From Heterostelium album PN500 (lineage: Eukaryota > Evosea > Eumycetozoa > Acytosteliales > Acytosteliaceae), in the NCBI RefSeq assembly GCF_000004825.1, contig NW_008805089.1, positions 1,394,136-1,458,135 on the forward strand: a stretch of 64,000 nucleotides of DNA, in the 5' to 3' direction. Below the pieces are notes generated by a model that worked only from the letters and a program-made list of their open reading frames with translations, was not told the DNA's origin and ran no database searches. A program made the position numbers and the translations under genes. This document shows, piece after piece, positions 37,245 to 48,371 of the stretch (its first letter is position 1; each line of letters opens with the position of its first letter).

Positions 37245-37387
37245 CTTTCTGTAGTGAACTACAGTCATTACACAGAATCATGAGAGGTTTTTAATATTCT
37301 TTTTTTATCTTTCCAGTAGATCAATTCCTCTACACTCTGTGATATGTAGAAACGACAAAGGTATTGGCTGTAGTTCACTACAGAAAG
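37245..37387. repeat. Perfect 20-bp inverted repeat, 103-bp spacer
   Basis: CTTTCTGTAGTGAACTACAG at 37245-37264 is exactly reverse-complemented at 37368-37387. Each arm is itself a small hairpin (CTGTAG / CTACAG). The right arm lies inside the coding-like remnant that follows. Confidence 0.85.
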
Positions 37388-37680
37388 TCGATCGCGACAG
37401 TGAGAGCAAGCTCACCTTGACAAATCGTTTCAAGGAACACATGGAACGTGAGATTTCCACCTCTGCATCGTTGTTGACCGAAAACAAAGAGTTGGTATTT
37501 CAGGTATTCAGATCGATTCCTATCAACCGACCCCAAAGACGACTTTGTTACCACCCTCAAGGGTGCTGCCTCACATCATTCAATCCTCTTCAAAGGTGGA
37601 AATCACTATATTACACATTTGGTTGTATGTTATCAATATTGATGAATACTCAAACTGTCGACAGAAGAACAAACTAGAGC
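37339..37680 (+). pseudogene. Decayed coding fragment of an unrecognised gene (copy 1)
   Basis: GC-richer than its surroundings with dictyostelid codon use. It reads KVDRDSESKLTLTNRF then HMEREISTSASLLTENKELV, and after a frame change DPKDDFVTTLKGAASHHS and ILFKGGNHYITHLVV. A diverged copy of the second part lies near 44170-44300. I do not recognise the protein. Confidence 0.55.
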
Positions 37681-38329
37681 TTATGCATCAGTAAAATCAA
37701 CAAAACAATACTGCAAATCAAAACAAACAAAATTTTAATATATTCATTATCTATTTTAGAACATTCATTCTATAAATAATTATAGTTACAATGATCGAAG
37801 ACTACAATGATGATTCTAGTATTGAAGTAATGTTTGGTTTTTTATCTTATGCTATTTAATTTGTAAATATAAGATGATTATCAATAGCAGTATCTTAGTT
37901 TTATATTATATTTATAAGTGAAATAACATCAGAGAAAAAACATTTACAAATATTAAAAAATTGTTATATGATTTTTTTTTTTAAACTAACTTTTTTTTAT
38001 ATATCTATCACATATATAGTTGATAGTCGAGATTTTAACTTATTATATAAAACTCTTGTTTTATTTATTTTATTTTTAATACAATCATTAGTATTACCAT
38101 TACCATGGTGTTGTTTTTGATAACTTTCTCTCACCTTTGTCGCTAAAACAAAATGCAAAAACTAGTTAACACAATTCAATTTTGTGAGTCAAATTTAATG
38201 AGAATAAAACAATTTTTTAATTTAATTTCTCTTAATCAAAGAACACAACTTTATTATCATAGTTTTTATTTTGGTTTTAATTGATTTTTTATATATTAAT
38301 ATTAAAATGGTATTCAAAATTCTATTTTA
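37681..38329. other. Intergenic AT-rich DNA
   Basis: About 650 bp of homopolymer-rich sequence leading into the duplicated segment. No gene is seen. Confidence 0.5.
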
Positions 38330-39665
38330 GGCAAAAGAGATCTTATCAAGATACAACATTAGTAGATGATGAACAAATTAACAATATAGATTTCAACAAT
38401 CAATCATTAATAACTTGATATATAATCTCTATTATCAGTGTTTAGAGAGTAGTAGTTTACAGTGTAGTAGTTTACAGTTCTTTGTTGATCATCGATTCAA
38501 ATTTTTAGATTCTATCGATATTAGAGGTTGCATTGAGTTCATTGTAGATGTCTTTTTTGTTCCTTCATTTGTATAAGTATAAAATGTCATCTTTTCAAAG
38601 TCGACATTACATTCACCAACAATAACTTATTTATTAATTAATGATCAAAAGAGTAATTATTATAATGTCGTACCGATTTCAATCAATAGTTTATATTATG
38701 ATTTTAATGACTTCATCAATAAATATGACAATGACAATTTCAAAGTTCATATACTAGTATTTGGTTCAATTGTATAAGATATTTTATTAGAGAGTCATCT
38801 CTTTTATTTATCAATTGATTCCGAGATTGTTACATTGGTTTCGGATCACTGCAACTCTGTCAACTGCTCTTTAACAAAGTTATCAATTTGAACATCTTTT
38901 TTTTCAAATTCGTATCCCAAATATTCCATTTTGGTTATTATTTGTGTGGTCCTCTCAATCTCCAGTGTGAGGGTTTCATTGTTAGCTCATGTCGACATTT
39001 TATTATCATTTAATCCATCAAATATTGCGAGAGTTCAGATCGTATCATTCAATTCTACTCAAGAGTAAGATTAATTACACACAAAATAATGGTCATGGTA
39101 TTGTTCGATGTCATATCAATAAAGATAATCTAGTTTTTAGTTGTTTGGACTTTCTTGTTTCATTAATACTGCTTCATTCAAACTCATCAAGTTATCAATT
39201 GTAAGGCTTGCGATCTTTCCAACCATATCTTCTTGTTTTTTTTAATTATACTTGTTCAAGGTGTAGAGCTTACCCTACAGTTCGTGTTTATATCTTATTG
39301 CTATCTTTCCAACCCTTACCTTAATTCATTTTGTATACAGACTTTCCAACTAGTTGTTAGTGTTTGCCAACTTTTTTTGTTCAACCATATGTTTTTTTTC
39401 AATTTTTCGGGCTATATATTTTTTATACACATATTTTTATTCACAAGATGTCATCAAGACACTTTGTTTTTGCAAGTTTGTTGTTTTTCTCAGATGACTT
39501 TGTTGTGGCACCCAACAAAAAAAAATGTTGTTACTTCTCGTGCTTTAGTGGTCATCCTTGCGCAGGGACTACTGCTAATCTTCCTCTTGCACAACATTGG
39601 AAATTCTTTAAGAGCGCTTCTGTATTGTTCCATTTTTAATGAATCCCACCCGAAGGTGGTCCAAT
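38330..39665. repeat. Segmental duplication, copy A (contains an interrupted U6 gene)
   Basis: From AGATCTTATCAAGATACAAC near 38338 to the U6 5' end at 39662 this matches 46440-48395 with scattered substitutions and indels. Both copies contain a decayed plus-strand coding-like part (LDSIDIRGCIEFIVD, then DFNDFINKYDNDNFKV and TLVSDHCNSVNCS) full of stops, followed by the region downstream of a minus-strand U6 gene. This copy lacks most of the tandem expansion seen in copy B. Confidence 0.85.
39517..39662 (-). pseudogene. U6 snRNA pseudogene with insertion in the ACAGAGA box
   Basis: The minus strand starts with a stem-loop GGACCACCTTCGGGTGG (UUCG loop), then AATGGAACAATACAG, then about 37 nt of foreign sequence where intact U6 has two bases. 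It resumes with AAGATTAGCAG, CCCTGCGCAAGGATGACC and a T9 terminator. The insertion splits ACAGAGA, the catalytic and 5'-splice-site-pairing box. It does not have GT...AG ends, so it is probably not a removable intron. Confidence 0.85.
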
Positions 39666-40179
39666 CTTTGTATAGAATAGATCATCAAGTATTTAAATAA
39701 TCTACTTAATAAAATTTAGGGAATATTTTTATTTTTAACACTATTTTTTATATTAATATCATTTTAGTAATATTAAATCTTTGATTCTGAGAGATTGAAA
39801 ATTATTTATAAAAAAAATTAACAGGAATCAAATAGAATAGAAAAAAATTAAAAAAAAATTAAAAAGATTTTGTTAATTAACAAAATTGTTAATAGAATCA
39901 AATCTTTTTCATTGTTAAATATAAAAGTATTATTTTAAAGGAGGAATAATGACATCCTTCAATTTGATTACTTGTTTAAAAAAAAAAACATTTAAATTTT
40001 AATAAAACATTTATTTTTTAATAAACAAAAAAAAACTACAATCAAAATAGTATTATCTTTCTTTTACATCTTTTAATTATTTATCTTTAGAAATAAGAAT
40101 TAATTTAATAACTTTATATCATAGTTTATAGAAAATAGAATTTATTTTTAAATATTTATATAAATATTTATTTATAATA
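39666..40179. other. Upstream region of the serine-recombinase gene
   Basis: About 500 bp, extremely AT-rich. No terminal inverted repeat matching the 3' side (43957-44140) is apparent to the eye, and no ORF is present. Confidence 0.5.
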
Positions 40180-41662
40180 ATGAATAATAATAAACATTTA
40201 TTATACTTGATAGGAAATCAATATTATTATGAACAGAATTATCATATAATTAATAAAAATCCTTTAGAAATAATAAATGATACATATAAACATAATATTG
40301 ATATTTTTACTTTGTTTAATCGTATTTTCAAAGAATTATCAACTATATTTTTAGATTTAAAGATTGAATTGTTTATACCATATCCAGAGATTCACATATC
40401 ACCCATTATATTATCATTTTCTAAAATAAAAGATAATTTATTAATTAATAATATAAATAATAAATCACTTTTATTTAAAGCAACAGAAATAATAAAAAAG
40501 CTATCATTATTTTTATCAAATGATATTGTTGATTTATTTCCTTCTGGAGAAGCTTTGTTTAATACTGTTTTTCATTCTCCTACAACTCAACCAATCAAGG
40601 TTATTATATTAGATAATAGTAATAAAGATAATCATCCTTTTCTAAAGATTGTTTCAACTTTTAATAATAGTATTATATCTAGTTATAATAATGATAATCA
40701 TCAACCAAATTTTCTACCATTTCCAATAGAAATGTATTTTGAACAAATTGGTTTAATTTTTAATTCACCCAATGATTTTAAAAAATCATCAATACCAAAC
40801 AATATTATTGAATCTTTATTAATATTAGGCTGTCAATTAAATATTATATATTCACATGTTAGAAGAACACCACATCAAGTTGGTATCGAAATTATTATCT
40901 ATTTATATATTATCTATATAATTAATCACCCAAATGATTATGAAATATCTAAATTTCAAAATCATTATTCTTTATTATTTGAATCCATCCCAGAATGGTG
41001 TTTTAATTTTGTAAATTTCTCTATCAATAAACAAATCAACACATATTCAATCAAATCAATGACAATGGATGGCCAAACTGCTATTCCACTTCGTCCTCCA
41101 ACAGATGCTAAATCAGCTTTTATTTTAGGTGTTTCATCAAATTCAAATTATAAAAAGAAACAATACCTACCAATTCCAATCATTCCAAATGATTTCAAAT
41201 TGAAATCTAAAGATAACTCTGTAGTTTGTGATATCTTGGGTCTTATGGATTGCCAAGATACAGCTATAGATCAGAATCATGGTTTTTATATAATCTTTAT
41301 AAGTTCATTAAATATGAAATCAAATATTATTTCAATTTTAGAATCAAAATTGATCCCATCATCATCCATCTCTAAATATTTAATTGTAAATAATTATTTT
41401 ATTTTTAAAACAAATTTTTTTTATTGAAATTTTTTATATTGTTTCCTTTTTTAAACAGGTGGATATATCTATATGGTTAAATTCAATTGGTAGAAAGAGA
41501 CCAACTAGAATATTATCTTTACCATTCGATAAGAAGAGATCAGGAGGTGTTCATTTTTATACACCAAAGAATATAGACTCTATCACCCAAATATTTATAC
41601 AACAATCAACTAAGATAAGTGAAAAAGAAAAGAATTCACTTCTTTTTATGAATAATATGATA

Positions 41663-41719
<57 letters not shown>

Positions 41720-43956
41720 TCAATTCAATATGTTAATAATTGTTGGATATTAATTAGAGAATCAACAAAAGAACAATTGGAACATGGTAAAAGTCTGTTG
41801 AATCAATCATGTCTTGGTATCAATACTATGTTGTATCTAATGAATCTCAATCTACCAGTTGGAACTGTTCAGTTACAATCTATTAATCCTAGATTGATTA
41901 TAGAGATTGCTTCATGCTATTGGAATGATGCTAAAGACAGAACTCAATTGTCTTTTATGTTGGATAAATTGGAAACACTAGACTTGGTGATTATTGGTTC
42001 ATTAGATCGACTTTCTCGTCGAGTTGATGATTTCAATCATATCATTGATATCTTTGTTGAAAAGAAAGTTAGATTCATCATTATTATTGCACCAACAGAT
42101 ATATTTGGTAAATTCATTTCCTGTTTATTGGATTTCTCAAGCAAACAAGTATTTACAACAATGGTTAAAGAATGGAGCAATGGTAAATGGGAATTAAGTT
42201 CAATGTCAATTAATATGGTTTTGGATCAGATGAGAACGTTTTACAATGCTTTTCATCAATTATCAATTCAACAATCTATCTATACTTTGAGATATCATCA
42301 ACAATCATATTGGACTGTCAATAGCATTGGATCTTTGTTTTATGAATTTTTTGAAAATCAATTCAAAATTAATTCAAATACTGTAAGAGGATCTTACTTT
42401 GTTCGTTCATCTCCTGGTAAATTTGGTCAGTCTTCTTTAAAATACAACAAGTCGACTGAAGATCAATTGTTATTTCTAAAATCAATGATTAATTTGGATA
42501 GAAAAGATAGTTTTCCTAAAACTAAAGCTCATTCCTATTTGAATGTGGACAAGAATAGACTGAATCAAGATATCATTGATGATATCGATGATTTTGTAGA
42601 CGATTTAGAAGAAGGTAAGTAATTAAAATTTTAAATATTGGTTTTTTAAATAAAACTACTTGTAAACTAATTAAATTTTAATATAATTTATTAGACTCTA
42701 ATGATTTTTTAATTGAAAAATCAATAGAAGAATTTAAACAATTAAAAAATTCCAATAATTTTTTAATTGTTTCTATATGTATGTAATAAATATTTTTAAT
42801 ATTAGTATTTTTATCTTTTGTTTAATTATTTTATTTTATTTTCATAGCTCTTGACCGATTATTACGTGATGAAAGTTTTTATGATAAGATGATTCAATGC
42901 TCAGAGGAGAATGGTTGCCTAATTATCATATTTTTTCCTACATTCAACATTATCAAGGAATTATATAAATCAAATAATAATTATTTGTTATCAACACTCA
43001 ACCAAATTCTACAACATTTAAATTTAGAAACATCTACAACTCTTTCTCCTCAACTTGAACATTTAAATGAATATATCAAACTTCAAATTGAGAAGGAACA
43101 ATTCTTTCAATTAACATTTAATAATGGTGTAACAGACTCCAAGTACCACTTTACTCAACAAATGGTTCTTCCAGTTTTGGTAAATCGCTCCAACAAGGAT
43201 TTATTAATACAAGCAGTTCTAAATTCAAGACACTTTCTGGAATACACGAGAAAGAATATGATTCCATATACAATCTATAGAAGTAGGTTTACGAATGTAG
43301 TTGGAAACAAAACAGAGGTTTCGATTGCTGAAATTGATTTAGATAAGGAAGACAAATACTCAGTTTCAAAGTTCATGGGAACTGTTATGGATTCATGCAA
43401 CCTTGGCCCTCAAGATAGAGATTTGCTAAGCCAACCTATTCAAGAAGCATCAACTTTCTTCCATGCCAAGAATTTTTCTTCACAAGCTCACTCCAACGTC
43501 AATAAGAAAGCTCATGATACTATTAGAAAGTATGTATAAATTATAATTATTAAATTGTTTTACTTAAAGTTGTTTTTTTTGTTGGATATTAATATTTTAT
43601 TTTTTAATTTTAGTGTTAAATCTGTTTTGGATTTTGAAAAATATTATGATCCTTCAAATAAATATAACAAAGATGTTTTTAATATCTTTTCCAAGACTAT
43701 TGTCGATGATCTAAATTCACCTTCAAAAAAGACAATCAAATCTTCCACCTCGTCAACCTCTTCTAAATCAGGTGCATCTTCAACTATAACAACCTCAACC
43801 ACTACCACTTCTCAATCCTCAGAGTACTTTTGTAAAGATTGTGGTAAACCTAGAGAATATAAAACTAAAAAAGGAAAATATTGTGATGATTGTTTTAAAG
43901 CCAACAAAAACTTACAAAACAAATGTAAAAAACAAAAATTACACAATAATAAATAA
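40180..43956 (+). CDS. Serine-recombinase (resolvase/invertase)-domain protein with zinc ribbon
   Basis: Five exons (40180-41385, 41459-42614, 42695-42778, 42848-43529, 43614-43956) join in frame to 1156 residues. Residues 1-400 have no recognised domain. An Asn19 run (about 471-489) precedes a serine-recombinase catalytic domain: the nucleophile motif ILIREST (Arg502, Ser504), then DRTQLSFMLDKL and LVIIGSLDRLSRRVDDF (Asp585, Arg586, Ser588, Arg589) and VRFIIII. These residues equal the family's Arg-x-x-Ser and DRLxR active site, so strand cleavage through a 5'-phosphoserine link is plausible. A second, Ser-less resolvase-like segment follows (IVSISLDRLLRDESF, about 812-826). A Ser/Thr-rich linker leads to a CxxC...CxxC zinc ribbon (about 1116-1136). 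Eukaryotic codon use and introns rule out bacterial contamination. It is either a transposase or a domesticated one; residues and frame are sure, the function is inferred. Confidence 0.85.
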
Positions 43957-44139
43957 ATACAACATTTTGTTCTAAACTTGTACACTTATTATATCTTTAT
44001 TAACATGAGGTAATAAATATATTTATAATCTAATAGTTTAAAAACAAAGTCTTGAGGTAACTTTAATATTATTTGTAATATTTTATTATTTTCTAAAGTA
44101 TATATCTTTGTTTATCACTTGTGTCTTAAATATAAAGCA

Positions 44140-44650
44140 AATGGTTTAGAGGATGACTAACCGAGTTGTCCAGTATCCAAATCGTTGACCACCAAACATG
44201 ACTCTGTTACCAAACTCAAATTAGTAGCATTAAAAAAATACTAGTTTAAGGCACAGCATAACATCAAATCAACAAAGGTGGTTCCATGACATAACTAGCT
44301 ATTCGTCTCTAAACGTCTGACAGCATTGCAATCTCTCTACTACTAAGTGCGAGGCTCCTACGTGCCGCCACATGGTATGGATGTTCAACAGAGATATCTC
44401 TTGTCGCCAGTTTGCTTTTTTTTGCCAAGTGTTCATAGTACCGGAGAGTAGTATCGCATTTTAATACACAAACCAACTTTGACTATCGGTACTGCTATGC
44501 ATCATCCCACACTCGACACTACTATCTTTGTTCCTACGCTACTAGTATATTAGGTGACCACATACTTTTATCGTTATTATTAATTAATGAGTGCCTTTGG
44601 TAATTGTTTGTATTTTATGTAAACTGATAGACTTTACCATTCGCATTTTT
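44140..44650. pseudogene. Decayed coding remnants (unrecognised gene), copy 2
   Basis: A patch of higher GC with no open frame. The segment 44170-44300 is similar to 37510-37610 (LTTKHDSVTKLK against LSTDPKDDFVTTLK). The segment 44480-44620 shares the words CTGCTATGCAT, CTACTAGTATATTAG, ACATACTTTTAT and TTGTTTGTATTTTAT in order with 55890-56050. It is therefore a rearranged relic of sequences present elsewhere in the window. No product is assigned. Confidence 0.5.
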
Positions 44651-44677
44651 ATTTACTACAAAATTAGTGGGTTAATG

Positions 44678-45270
44678 GTGTTCAAAAAAAAATAAAAAAT
44701 AAAAATAAAAATAAAAATAAAACACAACCCTTTATAAAAAGAATTTGATTTAAAGTTAAAATATTTAAATCAAAAATGATGTTTGGCTCCAAAAAAAAAG
44801 TTTGTTACTAACACATTATCAATTAAAATTAAGAGATACAAAAAAAATATGAAGTATCAAAATATTTAATATAAAATAATTAAAAAAAAAAGAGATAAAT
44901 TAATATAAAATCATTGTATTGAGGTTATTTTAGCAAAACTATTCTAAATGAGGTTTTCCAATCAGGCACAAAAGTTTTAGTAAGTTGATGGTTTTTAATT
45001 CTATCAAATTCGTTTTGGTTAAAAGTATGATAGGAGAGGCCTCTTTAACAGTTGGTTAACCTTTGTTACATTTTCAAAATATTCTCTTTATTTAGATTAG
45101 TTCACTAAATAGAGAGTAGTTTGTGTTGTATTTAATCATATTTTATTTCTTTGCGCATTTATTTTTGGTAGATATCAATTTGTTAAAGCTTTTCATTGAC
45201 TACAACTGTTGTTAAATGATCAACTTCAAACCATAATTTTTAGGTATTTATTTCATATAGATAATTTGTA

Positions 45271-45319
<49 letters not shown>

Positions 45320-45496
45320 GTGATTGCTGCAATCACATTTCTGATATTAAGAGATGACTCAGGACTTATTGTTTTAATTAATAGTTGACTTCAATGTTGA
45401 TTTCCTGATCGGTGGTGGCAATTTCCAACAGATCTATTGTTGGTGGTTGTGTTTTATTTTTATTTTTATTTTTATTTTTTATTTTTTTTTGAACAC
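44678..45496. mobile_element. Non-autonomous element with perfect 52-bp terminal inverted repeats
   Basis: Left arm 44678-44729 (GTGTTC, A-runs broken by single T, then CACAACC) is the exact reverse complement of 45445-45496 (GGTTGTG ... GAACAC). Even the lengths of the five or so A/T runs match, so this is not chance. The interior is 715 bp without an ORF and contains an ATT microsatellite (about 45272-45318) and a small hairpin TGTGATTG/CAATCACA. I see no clear target-site duplication. A hAT remnant starts immediately to the right, so this may be an internal or end part of a hAT relative. Confidence 0.75.
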
Positions 45497-45499
45497 TAG

Positions 45500-46080
45500 T
45501 TTCATTTTTATGCAGTGTTACCACCAAAGTAGCATATAATTGAATGGGTTTGTCGAAACTGCAGTTTAGAACTCTCTTTAAAGTTACTTACAGGTTGAGA
45601 TTGCTTTAGTTTCTTCCTTGCCGCCTTTGTATTTGTTGATAGTTTTTTTATTGGTGGTAGCTGCCAGTGAGATAAAACTGACTATCCATTTGAGCTATTG
45701 ATTGTAGATTGTGTTTGTGTGGTGACTTGCTCAACTTCTTCATTGGCAGTTTGATTTCATCTTCCGTAGGTGGCTTGCCAATATCTATATAGTCATCGAC
45801 AAGTTCTAATGTTTATGGCTTTAGTGACATTCCAAGCATTATCAGTTACCGCAGCCATTACCTTGTCTTTACTATTCCATAACTCAAGGCAACTCACTTG
45901 TTGATTTGATAATCTTATCTGCTGTATTTCCAATACAAATGATACATTAATAACTTTATCCAAGTGAGATGTGATTGTGGTAAACTTGTCATTCTGATTG
46001 TTATGCCAACGATTTGTTGTTATTGCCACCCAATCTGCACGATCTATTTTCTGCTTCATCACATTTGTAAGCTCTTTCAT
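45500..46080 (-). pseudogene. hAT-family transposase fragment
   Basis: The minus strand from 46080 reads MKQKIDRADWVAITTNRWHN, FTTITSHLDKVINVSFVLE, and KDKVMAAVTDNAWNVTKAIN. These are the hAT/ZBED catalytic-core motifs (the xTTDxW strand and the VTDNAxN motif with the catalytic Asp). A weaker C-terminal part follows toward 45500 with stops. It lacks the N-terminal zinc finger and the C-terminal dimerisation domain, so it is dead. A closely similar fragment lies at the right end of the window. Confidence 0.85.
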
Positions 46081-46429
46081 GAGATCACTTCTCCTTAAAC
46101 CTCTACACTTGGTGGTAATAGTTTAAAGTTTGTAAAAACTCGTTAAACTCATCATTCTTTTTATTTTCGACCTTTAATGTAAAAAAATGTTTATAATCAT
46201 TATTCCTTCAAAATTATTGTAAAAGAGTTTGATTTTAACTTTATATTGTTATTTATTATTCTTATATTTTTATAAATTTAATTTGACTACACTTAAAAAC
46301 ATACTTTGATAGTTTTGTCCTCTTGTTTTATTTATTTATTTTTTAATACATCATTAGACACCCCTTTAGTGTTTTGTGGCTTTTAATTAGTTGTTAAATA
46401 GTGTAGTTTTTAATTACTTTTTTGCACCT
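46081..46429. other. Spacer between the hAT remnant and duplication copy B
   Basis: About 350 bp, AT-rich. No gene is seen. The 80 bases before 46440 are moderately similar to those before 38330. Confidence 0.5.
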
Positions 46430-48340
46430 TTGTCGCTAAAGAGATCTTATCAAGATACAACATTAGTAGATGATGAACAAATTAGCAATATACCCTTAAA
46501 CAATCAATCATTAATAAATCTCTATTCTCAGTGTAAATGACACTTTAAGATCACAAGGTTTACAGTTCTTTGTTGATATTTTATCATTCAAATTTTTAGA
46601 TTCTATCGATATTAGAGGTTGCATTGAGTTCATTGTAGATGTCTTTTTTGTTCCTTCATTTGTATAAGTATAAAATGTCATCTTTTCAAAGTCGACATTA
46701 CATTCACCAACAATAACTTATTTATTAATTAATGATCAAAAGAGTAATTATTATAATGTCGCCATTTCAATCAATAGTTTATATTATGATTTTAATGACT
46801 TCATCAATAAATATGACAATGACAATTCAAAGTTCATATACTAGTATTTGGTTCAATTGTATAAGATATTTTATTAGAGAGTCATCTCTTTTATTTATCA
46901 ATTGATTCCGAGATTGTTACATTGGTTTCGGATCACTGCAACTCTGTCAACTGCTCTTTTAACAAAGTTATCAATTTGAACATCTTTTTTTTCAAATTCG
47001 TATCCCAAATATTCCATTTTGGTTATTATTTGTGTGGTCCTCTCAATCTCCAGTGTGAGGGTTTCATTGCTAGCTCATCGACGTTTTCATATCATTTAAT
47101 CAATTATTCTCAAGAGTAATTCTGTATAGGTATCTATCTCAATTGAGTATACTTGGTCATTTATTTAGTGTCTTCTTTAATGATCATGGTATTGTTTGAT
47201 GTCATATCAACATTCATTCGGTTATCATGATCCAGTTTTTAATTGTTTGGACTTTCTTGTTTCATTAATACTGCTTCATACACTTACATGTGTAAGGCTT
47301 GCGATCTTTCCAACCATACCCATTCTCTTTTTTCAGGTTATCAGCTTTATTCATACCTGTATGGCTTGTGATCTTTCCAACCATCTTCTTGTTTTTTTTT
47401 TTAATTATCCTTGTACTACCTGACTATAGGTGTAGAGCTTACCCTACAGTTCGTGTTTATATCTTCTTGCGATCTTTCCAACCATACCATTCATTTTGTA
47501 TACAGACATTCATTGTTAGCTCATGTCGACGTTTTCATATCATTCAATTCTTCTCAAGAGTAATTCTGTATAGGTATCTATCTCAATACTTTGGTGTGTT
47601 CTTTGGTCATGGTATTGTTCGATGTCATATCAACATGATCATCTAGTTTTTAGTTTGGACTTTCTTGTTTCATTGTTAGGCTTGCGATCTTTCCAGTACC
47701 CTACCATACCCATTCTCATTTTTTAGGTTATAAGCATTCATACCTGTATGTTTTCTCTACTCTTTGGTCATTTGGTGTGCTCTTTGGTCATGGTACTGTT
47801 CGATGTCATTAATTTTCATGATCATTCAGTTTTTAGTTGTTTTGACTTTCTTTTTTCATTCATTGTAAGGCTTGCGATCTTTCCATACCATTCATTTTGT
47901 ATACAGACTTTCATTGTTAGCTCATGTCGACGTTTTCATATCATTGTATCTAGGGATCTATCTCATTATTTGGTGTGTTCTTTGGTCATGGTATTGTTCG
48001 ATGTCATATCAATTTTCATGATCATCTAGTTTTTAGTATGGACTTTCTTGTTTCATTCATTGTTCGTGTTTATGTCTTCTTGCGATCTTTCCAACCATTC
48101 ATTTTGTATACAGACTTTCAGTTGTTAGTGTTTGTCAACTTTTTTTGTTCGACCATATGTTTTTTTTCAATTTTTCAGGCTCTATTTTTTTTATACACAT
48201 ATTTTTATTCACAGGATGTCATCAAGACACTTTGTTTTAGCAAGTTTGTTGTTTTTCTCAGATGACTTTGTTGTGGCACCCAACAAAAAAAAATGTTGTT
48301 ACTTCTCGTGCTTTAGTGGTCATCCTTGCGCAGGGACTAC

Positions 48341-48371
<31 letters not shown>

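Noticed and set aside
39580-39620. Insertion in the U6 copy read as a spliceosomal intron
   Set aside because: The inserted sequence has no GT start or AG end in any phase consistent with restoring ACAGAGA.
41663-41719. AAT repeat as an inserted microsatellite that breaks the recombinase gene
   Set aside because: It is a multiple of three, encodes Asn19 in frame, and Asn runs are normal in dictyostelid proteins.
40180-43956. Bacterial or viral contamination as the source of the recombinase
   Set aside because: The gene has four canonical introns, host-like codon use and decayed relatives on the same contig.
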